Source: Trichoplax sp. H2
Taxonomy: Eukaryota; Placozoa; Uniplacotomia; Trichoplacea
Length of the DNA stretch: 64,000 nt
Reading direction: 5' to 3'
NCBI GenBank assembly: GCA_003344405.1
Contig: NOWV01000053.1
Coordinates: 372,001 to 436,000 of the forward strand
Under the pieces are notes generated by a model. It did no database searches, had not been told where the DNA came from, and saw only the letters and a program-made list of their open reading frames with translations. Of this stretch, positions 16,501 to 28,060 are shown piece by piece; position 1 is the stretch's first letter; each line of letters opens with the position of its first letter. The position numbers and the translations under genes were made by a program.

Positions 16501-19500
16501 TAAACTGTATCTTGACATTATAAAATTGGTGAGAAAGAAATAATATGTTTCGCTCAGTAACAATTACTTATATTGCATTGCGCAGTTGACGGTGATCTTG
16601 TACCAATAACTTCAACTCCATTACGATCAACGCACCTTTAAATAGCAGAAAGTTCAACAAGTGTTTCTGTTAATATAGCCTTATAACTAAAACCATAAAA
16701 TTTTTAATGGCAATTGTAAGAAAATCTTTATGTCGATAATATTATTTCTGGATACTTACCAGCAGCATTACATTATCAGAAATCAACGTTACTTAATATC
16801 ATTATTAGTAGCAGTTATAAATTTTAAAATAATAATTCTCTTACCAACATTCTTTAGGTATAGTCCGGCACTGTATTTTTAAGTATTCTCCATTTTTATC
16901 GCATTCTGGTAGAAATACTGCCGTTGTGTTCACAATTCCATATGATGGAGTAGTACTTGTGGTGTTAGAGATGAGACCAACCGCTTTCATTTTAGCATTA
17001 TATCGAGCCAGCTGGCATTTTTTTAACCCTGTAATAATTATAGTAATTGCGTAACGATTATTTATTAAAGTAATTTATGTATAAACAATACTAATCAACT
17101 CGTTTAATTTATCTAAGGTTGTAAAGCCTAGCAGCATTTTCAGTTTAAGCTCAACAATTATATTCCGTAAAAACATTTTTATGCCATAAACGAGTACTAA
17201 ACTATCGATACTAATTCCGCTAAATTGGAATATTTGTAGTAATCAATAAAATTATCAATCAAATATTAGATTACGTCTTTCAATATGTATGTGACTTTCG
17301 ACTTAACATAATACCATTAATGCAGGTGCTAGCTTCTACATCTAATTTACCCTCAGTGCAATTAACGCTACGACGATTGCCATCATGAAATCGTATTGCG
17401 CAATTTGAGCAGATATCTTGAATACATATAGCATTCGGATGGGCTGGGCATTCTGCCAAAGCACAACGTGGCGCCTCACACAGGATAGCCAAATGATTGG
17501 CTTGACAAGCTAGATTTACCAACACAATACGGATTAACGATAGAAGCTTACAGTATTAAAATGATAAATAGTAACATTTTATTCTAATCAAAACTGAATA
17601 TCGAAAGAAAACTACTAGATACTACGCATATTTTAAACTAATTGTATTTTGTAACTAGAATTGTCCAATTCGACTTTTAATATTGAATGGTCAAGTATGC
17701 TTAAGGTAAGGGTGATTTGATTGAATAGTAATGAATATTTGTTCACATTTTGCAATTCCTAATATCTCAAGCTAATGGCTGTCCAAAATAGTTAAGAAAA
17801 TGTACTGTAATAACAACCGTATTCTAATCGTAATCGCTATCATTTTTAAAGAGGATAAAGCAAGGTAAGCAATTATTACAATACAGGTATGACATCAGAA
17901 TGATAGGTATGTTTAATTCTATTCAAATTCATGGTATACTAATTATATTATATTTAACCTGGATAAACTGCTTTAAGGCAAAGTGTACCACCACATCCAT
18001 TTAGACAACACTTATAGCCTGCATCGCATTGTGTATCGTTTTCACATGAGTTTCTGATAGTGCAATTACTTGCAGCCATTTCAAGGTTAGAAATAACAGG
18101 ACATAGCCCTGGCCGAACTAGATTGATCAATTTTATTAATGATACAGTAGATTACTGTTATAACCATTAAAAAGAAATTAGCCGTTTAAAGATAGATGAA
18201 TAATATAGAAACTGATTGATCCTATACTTACTTGATCTAGTTGCACCAGCACAGTTTCTGTACCCAGTAGTGATAGTGTCTTGCTCGATACGGCCGCGAC
18301 GACTTGAACACCAGCAAATTCCTTGCCAACATTGCAAAGGATAATATTCTTCCGTGTAACGATTATTTATTTTCGTACACCTTGGTATAAATCGACGATA
18401 TAATGTGCTAATAGGAACTTTAACACGATCAGAACCCTGATTGAGTACAACTCCGGTGATATCATACACCATTTTCATGCAGTAATTCAAACCTAAGAGT
18501 GGGATAATTTAATAGTTAGAGGTTTACCCGCGTTCAACTTTTTATTAGACTATTAGCTTAGGCTTAAAATCAAATTTAATTATAGTAGGTATAACATGGT
18601 ATAATAACATTGCATTTAATACAATAATAATCTTATTAACATCACTTCACGCCAACTTTCCAATTAAGTTCCAGTAAAATTATCGGTCAAATGAAAACAC
18701 CAAGATTCAAGGCTACATTTGTACTATTCGGTGATTTAGAATACTAGCAACAGGTTCTTGTTGTTGCTTTACGAATTAATCATGACTGTTACGACAAGAG
18801 TCCATGAATGTTGACTTAGAAAGTACCGTACTATAAATCTGTGTAATCCGATCTCAACAATTTATCATTGGAAACAAATTGCTAAATCTAACCACTTTGT
18901 GCAGGTATGGAAGGTCCTAAAAGTTGATAAAAAGTTAAAAGATGGAAACATCTATTCAAAATGACATTGGATAAAGTATTATTTCTATTGTATATGATAT
19001 TTAAACACCCATTGCTAAAGTAACAGTATTAAGGAATAGACGTGTACTAGTATGATATACAGGGCAACTCTATTGCACATTTTATTTTATTTTATTGTCA
19101 TTTTAAGTTAAATCCTTGGATTTAAGAAAAGCTCTTACGTGGGCATCTGTCATTTGGCAATATACGACCATTGGTATCACTACACCTGCGATAAAATATT
19201 GCATTAATAATAAAATAGAAACAGAATCTTATTACTAATTAATGCGATTAGTTTATAACAGTATTTTATATTTACTTTATGTAGGTCTTCTTTTTATCTA
19301 GTATACCTTATTCTTGTACACAAACATACTCAATTTAATCAATAATTAACTAAATGATATGGTATAGCTATAGTAAATAATAAAGACTATCATATTTAAA
19401 GATACTGTTTAAAATGTCGTATAGGAATACTTAACGATCTTAAGAGTGCAGAAGAATTCAAAAGTGGTAATAATACCGTTATTGAAATTAAATTCTTGGT

Positions 19501-22500
19501 AGGCAATTATTTTACTCCAAAATGAAAGAATTAATTTTATACTACGCGTTAAATATGTACACTTCGCTTCAATATATATTTCTTAAAGGTCAAAATATTT
19601 AATAAAGCAGTGCTAGATATTCATTTACTATAGCTTAAAACATTATGCTTAAGAAACGGCTTCCGAAATAATTTTTTCCAGAAATATATTTCGCAACTTA
19701 CCAGCAATTTCTATCAGTCTTTAAACATTGGGTATATTTAAAATTATTCTGATCGCATTGTGGAATATAGTGAGATAAAGTAAATGAATCTGGATTTCCT
19801 GTTTTGGTCGATGATAACACGTAGGCAACATTATTGACTTCAATAATGCTTTTATTGTAAGTAGTAAAATGAGTATCTTGATAAGTTAAAGATGAATGGC
19901 GTAAGGTTAAGCAGCCAGGAACTAGATTTGAGATGATGTAATGGTCGAAAGGAAATAGTTATTTTTAATATCATATTGACCAATATTAAAATTTATAAGT
20001 CTTATTTATTTGATTAAATTTGCAAAGCTTTACTTCGTGTATAACATTGGACATTGTTTCCAAAGTTATCAAAAAATCCTACTGTGCAACTGCCGCAAGG
20101 GATAATCCTACACGACAGATCTCTGCAAGTTACATCGCCGCTGCATTCGGAAATGTTACATTTAACTAGAGGTTTCTCAGGTGGGCAAACTATATAGATG
20201 GGTATATGGGTGTTGCATGTTAATCATGTGAAATATAAATGGAATTCACTTCAAGACAATTTTTAACGGTAAATATATTGTCGTATTAAGTAACACTTAC
20301 CCAGATTTTGAGTTTTCTTGACAAAGTTTACGTATTCCTTACTTTCTATAGGTACACCAATTATTAGTCAGTATAATTTTAACTATGGCCATTAATTAAA
20401 TACCATTTTTTATCAAATATGATTATTTGTTATACTAGTACAATCTACTGATACGTATATAACTGATTAATATCCTTATAAAATTCGTATAGGAACATAC
20501 GTATAGTTATCGCTTTTATGTGAGCCTTATCATAACTCAAAGCATCAATTTTTAACACTCGGTTAACAATACTGATTGCCAATATCATATTTCGAGTAAG
20601 GTAGGGTAAATAACTAACTCATTCCCGCAAACAATGTAATTTCAACCACGTAATAATAGTATTCATATTTTGGCTAATAAAATCATTCATATATAAACGA
20701 GGAGGATATCGTAGGAGTATCTGTAAAGCGCAATCTTTCATACGTACAAAATTCGTTCTATATATGAAATAATATTTTTACCAGCTGTATTCGGGAATGT
20801 ACATTTCCGACCGCAGTCTGTGAAGCAACATTTCTTGTCACCTACACAATCTGTGTCGGTTAAACAGTTATTGGAACAGGGATCATTATTGCCTGTCGTC
20901 CATGGAGCAGGACAAAATCCAGATTTTTGAGAATTGGCTATAAGTAATGAAAAATTGCAAGCTATCTTTGATTGATGGACTCGAGTTAGCATTTCAGCGA
21001 ATGATATAGCACTCTACTTAATTACAAAATTTGTTAATTGCTAAATAAATAATCAAATCTGTATATACTATTAGAATATCACGTTACTTCTAACCTTTGA
21101 CATTAGCACAAAGCGGTACGCCACGTATTCTAGTGCCAGAGATTTCATTGCCATAATTATCAACGCACCAGCATAGACCAAGTGTGTCCATACATTGAAC
21201 TTTATCGTATGAACCATCTCGTTGACATTTAGGCACAAAGACACCAACAGTTAGGTTTTGATGGCTTTCTACGCTAGCTGCTTTATATGCGGCAAGTTGA
21301 TGGCGTCTACATAATGTATTACCTACATGAAATAGAATACGATTAGAAGGAGAAGTGCTAAGTCGATATTTTCGTTACAACGGTTAGCATTTCACCTATA
21401 AGGCAAGTGCAAGTATAACATCCATTATCATCTTTTGTGTATCCATTTGGGCACGGTTTAGGACAGTCAAACTTAATACACCCTGCAAAAATTGCACTGA
21501 TGAAGTAATTCGTGCTCATAGCATTTCTTAATGATAAATATTAGCAATCTCAATTCTACGGATTGAATTAATTACTTGGAGAACAGTCACAAGTTCGGCA
21601 ACCATTAGGATCTTTAACAACAGACGAACAACCAACTACAGTACACCGTAGGCGCGGACAGGTAGGAACTAAAGAAGAATTAGCAAGAAATGAAATAGAA
21701 ATTTATAATATGTTATAACATACCAGGATTATTGACAAGATTGTAAGGAAATGATGGTAGCCTACAACTTAGCTAAATTTTATGAGTAAAGCTGATTTTA
21801 TGGCATCAATCATCATAAAATCATTACCGTTAATACATCTCGGAACTAACGGGCAAGGTTCGCTTGTGCATGTTTGATTAGCAAGACGGCATTCTAGATT
21901 ACATGGCTATAACAAGAGAAGTATTCTATAACTGCAATCTCACGTAATAAATTTGCAAAAGGAAACTGCCCTATAGAATCATGTTTTAATAGTAGTTAAG
22001 GTGTTACTCAATATTGCATTACTTCGCCAAAACATTGAGATGTTCTATTTTCATATTCTTTGCGAAAGGTCCGATCTAGGTATAATTAAAAAAGATGTTA
22101 CTATACTATATAGATAATTCATGGTTAAAGTTAAAGAATAAGGGATGATTTATTTACTGTTATTACTACATCGCTTACAGTCGTCTGTAATTGGTTCCGT
22201 ACATTCCGTACCACATCCATTAGTGCAGCATTTTTTACTACCTGAACAATCACTATCGTTACCACATAATGCAACACACGACCCAGCGTTTTCGAATGTT
22301 CTTCCAGGGCACATTCCTACTTCTAAACGTTTAAAGATTAGAAAGATAAATTTAATTATTAGCAAGCGATATGTTGAATTTTGATACTGTAATTGATACA
22401 ACTTACTGGCATCGGCGCACAGCAATACTTGCGTCTAGTTCGTGATGGGGGAAGAAAGGATATAAAATAGGGCATGTTAATGATGTAGCATAAAGACTGT

Positions 22501-22727
22501 AATAGCTATCGTACAGTTACAATGTGTATCATACAGCTTCAAAAATGGATATCATATCGTCTATTCCATAACATGGTGAGAATAATCAAGGAATGATTAA
22601 GGTAATTATTAATCTGCGAACTACAAGTATAAGAATTTTAACAGTTCGATATCGACCGACTTTATCAAAGACTTACGCCGTAAAGTAGAAAAACGAATAG
22701 CAACCGATGTCGATATCTCGTGGCCAT
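13564..22727 (-). CDS. type I membrane protein with WAP, thyroglobulin type-1 and antistasin-like modules
   Basis: Twenty-six exons join in phase into 1,036 aa. Order: signal peptide (1-26, core LLFVFLLYG, end LLCADA); WAP1 (27-74); Cys linker; two antistasin-like modules (119-178); thyroglobulin-1 (TY1, 179-254, CWCVDNYG); WAP2 (255-306); a 52-aa Cys module (322-373); TY2 (374-462); TY3 (463-549); WAP3 (550-602); a second 52-aa Cys module (603-655); TY4 (656-739, CWCVDRNG); WAP4 (740-791); TY5 (792-865, CWCVNIFGE and PGT); a SEA-like segment (866-946); one membrane helix (about 976-1000, SAIVAVSVTGSVGVIVIIF); a 36-aa basic then acidic tail. WAP and TY domains often inhibit serine and cysteine proteases, so a surface inhibitor or receptor role is inferred. 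No named orthologue is recognised. Exons: 22677-22727, 22407-22434, 22179-22322, 22023-22075, 21828-21906, 21576-21668, 21396-21482, 21095-21322, 20782-20937, 20301-20345, 20034-20189, 19702-19921, 19139-19185, 18232-18492, 17959-18117, 17351-17509, 16845-17028, 16568-16635, 16217-16372, 15598-15820, 14898-14966, 14674-14740, 14360-14464, 13991-14155, 13771-13818, 13564-13623. Confidence 0.9.
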
Positions 22728-25293
22728 ATCTATCACGATTTCTTCGATGTTCCTAAAACTCTAAATTCTAAGAAATAGTCGTTAGCTGTAAATTATACGT
22801 AAAGGTACATTTTGCTACCTATCTACGGAACAAATATTAGCTTTATCTAATACCAATACTGGAACTACAGAAGAATGCAGTGTGTAATGAAGACGAAAGA
22901 GCATGCTTTATGTTTGTTACTAACATCAATTAATTTTTATATTATATCGCTGCCAATTTAAAATGTACGTGAATAAGATTTTTTTCTTTACAAGGAAATG
23001 TAATAATGAAAAATGCAGATAGCTTTACCTCTTTTGTTAGGATTTAACAGATGATATTTTTTTACCCAATTTTAGCTGGACTATGCACTCTTGTATTTGT
23101 TATAGATCTTCTGGTTACGACTTGCTAATATGCCATGCATAACAGTTTCGATTAAAAATAATTTGAGGAGTCAGAAATTACCAGATCTCATCTTCAAATG
23201 GTATTTCATAATTAAATTACTAGTGAACATATGATTTACTGCAATTAGCTGCCATAGGCCTGTCACGAGCCGGCAATGATTAATTTAATTTCTTTTATTT
23301 CCCTGTTTATATTCTGATAGATTAAAGCTGCAAGTTATTGATTGCATCCATCAATTCGATAGCAGATAGCTAGTGTACATTTTTACAAATTATGCGCGCA
23401 TCGAATGCAGCCTCTTGTAGATCTTATAATGAAATATGACAGTCTTCAATATAAATGTCGTGATGGTGCGAATAAATCAAATAATATGGATGGTATTGCA
23501 TCCACCTCTGTGTGTAATTGCGGCGATCTACGCACAAATGTGCAAATTAATACTTATTGTCTATGTTGAATATTTCGTTGATTATCTACAACCTTAAATT
23601 ACATTCTTATAGCTAGCTAATACCTTTACTACTTGAAAAGGTATAATTGACGCAAGATATTATACATAACACGCGGTTACAATTAATTATCAGCGTAAAT
23701 ATAAATTAGTGATTCTTCTACTATGGTTTCAACGATTTTAATTTTGCGACAGTCCGTAGTTCCCTTTGATTACGAATTTATTCCAAATTTTAAATTTTAA
23801 TCAGAATAGAAATTAACAACTAAATTATAGTTTATATGGATATCATGATTAGATTTAACGATTAATAAGGTGAATTTATAATTGAAAATATAGTTTGGTT
23901 AACTTCACAAGTAAGGAGTATATTAGCTACTGGTTCTTAAGCAGCTATTTTATTTATACAAACTACAACAATATGCTAAGAAAGTTCAAATTTGCAAATC
24001 AGCGATTTGCTGTACAGTACACTGTACAGTTGATGCTGCCTATTTAGGATGATTATGATGAAAAGTCCAGTCAGAATACTGGTTTGAACGTGCATAGTGG
24101 AGTGAAATGCAGATCATAGCCACGGAAAAATACCATACTATAATTAATTCTTCCCTGCATGACAGTAATCTCGGAAAGAAGTAGCATCCACCATACTGTA
24201 GGAATTATCACGAAGAACCCCTAACTCAAGTTTCATAACAAGTGTCCTCATACCCATCATTACTGTATTTTGGATACCGTACTCATTCACTTCACTATAC
24301 CGTCCATTTTTCATATTCTTGGTCAGCGACGTGTAAAAGAATTTCCTCTTACAAGTCCCTGACTTAGCTGCAACTGAAATATAGGCTCATGGAAGCATGG
24401 AGACACTAAAATACTCGTAGGTCGAGTTTTTAGGAGTCCATGATGAAAGATGAAAGTGATGACGAACTCGTTCATGGCAAGAGAGGGACAGGAAATGGCG
24501 CTAGGTGTGGTAAAAAATAGGCAGCCAATTATTTTACTGGTCATTTGAAGTAAACCGTACGTCTGTAATGGGACGCTGTACTATCCCGTAATACAGTATG
24601 AGCTGGTCAACCAAAATGACATGACGCGCCCGGTGGTTCCGTTTCGGTTCGTTTGACCTATTTTGGAAGAGGATCAGGACAGACGGACAAGCAGCAGCCG
24701 CAGTCGTGGAGTACCCAATAATGCGAGGGCTGATCATTTTTCTGGTCATTCTATAGTACAGTAGGCTACCCCAGAAACTCTATACAGTACTGTATTACAA
24801 TGATATCCATGATAATGGACAGGGTAGTGTATCGTTTCAGACATACGCTTCAATTGGAATGACTAGCAAAAACTAGCCGCATTTTGACTCCAGTTGCACG
24901 TCCGTCCGTAGTACTGGTACCGTACTTGTACTCCAGTCGTATCACGTGTTCACCGTGGCCAGTAGAGTGACTTGACAAGGTAGTACCGTACCGTACCGTA
25001 CTGGTCTTCCTTGTCTCTTGATACGATAGAGGCCATGAAGGGATTTTACTATAGTGGCTTCTAAGGAAATGAGTAGGGCATGGAACAGCATACTGCCCTC
25101 TTCAAATGGCAAACTGGTTCCCATCGGGTCCAGATCGGATCGTTTCCAATGGTAGAAGAGATCGAATGAACTTGGTTGCTTAGCTGCTAGGCCTAGACTT
25201 CGGCAAAATTAAGTATTTTGCTGAAATAAAATTGACTCTTAGGTTTTACTTGAGTATTAATAGTAGATAGTATTAGAGTGGTAGAAATTGAAT
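22728..25293. other. intergenic between divergent multi-inhibitor gene and SRP9
   Basis: No coding exon was found. The promoters of the two divergent flanking genes should lie here. Around 24.0-25.0 kb the DNA is less AT-rich and holds GTACAGTAC at 24012-24020, a short (GTACC)n run near 24985, and two weakly similar segments (24.46-24.54 and 24.67-24.75 kb). Each of these segments reads on the minus strand as an open frame starting MT(S/R)K. They look like diverged repeat copies rather than genes. Confidence 0.5.
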
Positions 25294-26844
25294 ATGACTT
25301 ACCTAGATACATGGGAAGAATTTGCTGCTGCATCTGAAAGCTTGTATCAATCCGATGCGGTCAATGTGAGTATGGAGACTAACGATCCAGCAGGAGGATG
25401 AGCTCCTGTCAGTAGAGCTAAATGGCTTCTACTCTGTTTTACATAATGACTTTGCCTCTTATTTTTAGTGTAGAATACAATATCTTAACAGTAATAATGA
25501 GAATGTTATGATACGATGAATTGCAATATTGCTGTGGAACAATATTCCGTGAGGAATACTCTACTTAGGAGTAGTGTAATATCATGAGAAAGGAAAGTAA
25601 ACTACGTAACTACAGCGTTATTTAGATTGAACGTCCAATGCTTGCCTCGTTGACGAGCATCCTGTAGTGAGTAGAGAAGTGACAATTTTATGGTAAAACA
25701 TAGGATAGAGAAAATGCATGGAGATAATAGTATTATACTTACTGGACTGGTCAGTTGATAGTAACACTACTGCCTATAGTAGCGCTAAGAATGCATCGTC
25801 TTTCCATTTCCGTAATAGCAGCCAAAACTGTCGCTAAAGTCTTTAGGATTACTCCCAATCATGATCATTACTCAATCAATTTGAACTGTTACGGAATAAA
25901 AAATGTTCACAGGATCCATCGTTAGACTTTATATTACTGATATACGCAAAGTATTTCAAGAGTGAGATATGAAATTCCAATTGCGATATAAAGAATCTTA
26001 CTTTTGGACTTTTGTCTGTCTGCACTGCAATAGCTACACCCTTTGAATTATGGTGATGCTAAGATTTGGGTTGAATTTAATTCAAGGATGGATATGCTCT
26101 CAATCATATTTACTTAGCTTCTTTTACTGTATCCTGCTGCTTAATTACAGCAGATTAATTTAGTCTCAAAGTAGCTACCTAAATTAATAATGTTCAAGTA
26201 TTGTTTGTCGCGATTATAAATTCTTTCAATCTTGACCGATAAGACTAACAGATCGATACTTGATTAATGTTGCTTTTAGTTTCGCTTTGTCTGGAAGTAT
26301 CGTCACAGCGATGGCAAACTTATAGCCAAGGCCACCAATAACAAAGTGGTAAGTGAATATATTATCACGCTTTTGGCGTTTACATTGGCTAAAGAAATCC
26401 AAACTACTCTACAATATATAGCTTAATGCTAAATGTAAACTGACTCTCAGTATGGCCAAAATGGCGTCATTCTACTTCTGTACAGTTTGCACTACATTTT
26501 CAAATGAGGCAGTTCAATCTAGATAATTTATTGGCATTTGCAAACATTATATTTTATCAATAATTCATTAAGATACGAAATCGATAGTGATAATTATACC
26601 TGTTGTGAATGGCATCAAACATGCTGCTCTAGATGATCATATTGTTACAGTCAAAGCGGATTTATGAAGTAAATTTTCTAATTTTGTCTTGTAATTTTTT
26701 AGGATATCAATAGCATACTTCTGTACTAATATATCGCTCTCATGTTTAATCTAGTGCTTAAAATATCGAACCGATCAGATCCAGGATGTGAAAAAATTGG
26801 AAAAATTAAGCAGTACTCTAATGAGACTAATGGTTTCAAAGTAA
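25294..26844 (+). CDS. SRP9: signal recognition particle 9 kDa protein
   Basis: SRP9 pairs with SRP14 to bind the Alu domain of SRP RNA and pause translation of secretory proteins. Three small exons join in phase 0: 25294-25365, 26280-26348 and 26755-26844, giving 76 aa (human 86). Exon 1 opens MTYLDTWEEFAAASESLY, which matches the human start (TWEEF, LY). Exon 2 has KYRHSDGKLIAKATNNKV, the family's core strand pair. Exon 3 has YRTDQIQDVKKLEKL and ends LMRLMVSK, matching the helix after the KTDQAQDVKKIEK motif. The protein stops soon after LMRLMV, so the human C-terminal tail is missing. Donors are GTGAGT and GTAAGT. Confidence 0.96.
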
Positions 26845-28060
26845 TTGGAAAGAGTTTAACTGTGCTGTTTCTATAAAATATACTTTTAATCAATACCGAT
26901 TACGTCCAACTGCTAAGGAGATATCGATGCCAAAGTAATATTGGTTGATACTGAAATCAGCAAACAAATGTACAAATTGCCAATAGGTGATTTCATTTTT
27001 ACCATTTACGGTGTATAATATTGCCGTAATTGGGTTATCTACCAACTTGGTCTAACTCAATTCTTACTCGATGTGGATATCACAAACTGATCATGAACAT
27101 TGTCATTTTTGGTGTCATGCTACTGACTTATGTATTATTGTGAATTATGTTGCGGTACCAACTTGTTAAGCAAAGTTTGAACATCTGTAGCATTGGCTGT
27201 ACCTATGCAAATATTTTAATTTGCTTATTCTGTGCTAAAGATGTTTTAGATTTAGACTCATTAATAAAATTGCGTTAACACTCTTCATAAGCGAAGCTTT
27301 TAATTCGCCGTCAATGGCACGTAAATGTCTTATATTCTTTGATAAAAGTTATCTATGCTAGATTACATAATTCTGACACAAATTAATCTAACAGTAATTG
27401 ACTTTATTTACTGTATGAACTTATTATTCCAGCACGTAATTGTACAAAAACGTCCTATAAAGGTGCGAGTATCGCTCTATAGTCGACTCTTTTCTTAGTT
27501 GAATATTTACATTATTTAAATAGCCTGAGTCGCAGTAAAGAAGACAGCGTATAAATTTTTAGAAAATGCCCAAGCTTTACAATGCATAGAAAAGTATGTT
27601 CATAAAGCTGCATCGTGTACATATTTTACTCTTTACGGCAGTGGCGAGTGACAAAGACATTAAATTTGTAGGACTATTAACTAAACACAAAATTTATCAA
27701 TATTGTGAATAAAATTATTTACAATCATGAAATTTAGTATCTATATTTAAACAGTTGAAAAACTTTTACTATGCAATCAAATTGCAGCAAATATTCAGTA
27801 TTTACAAATACATGTCGTACATTAAGTAATACGTCGTAAAAGATGTGTTTTTATCAATTGGGTCAATAATTACAATATTATTTTCATCAAGTTACTAATA
27901 ATTAATCCGTATTTACTATAGCTGCATTCATATACTATAAAATTGATAATTTTAACTATCAATAGCTAAAGCAGCAAGCGGTATATCATTCATTCAATAG
28001 CAGCCTAGACCATCCAGTTGTATCTTCTTTTAATTGTTATTTTTTTCAGTACTACCACGC
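26845..28060. other. intergenic between convergent SRP9 and AFTPH
   Basis: AT-rich sequence that should carry the 3' untranslated regions of both convergent genes. I see no coding exon, repeat array or structured element. Confidence 0.5.

Noticed and set aside
24323-24749. Two adjacent minus-strand frames starting MTSK and MTRK
   Set aside because: Their similarity is better explained by diverged repeat copies. There are no introns, domains or conserved motifs.
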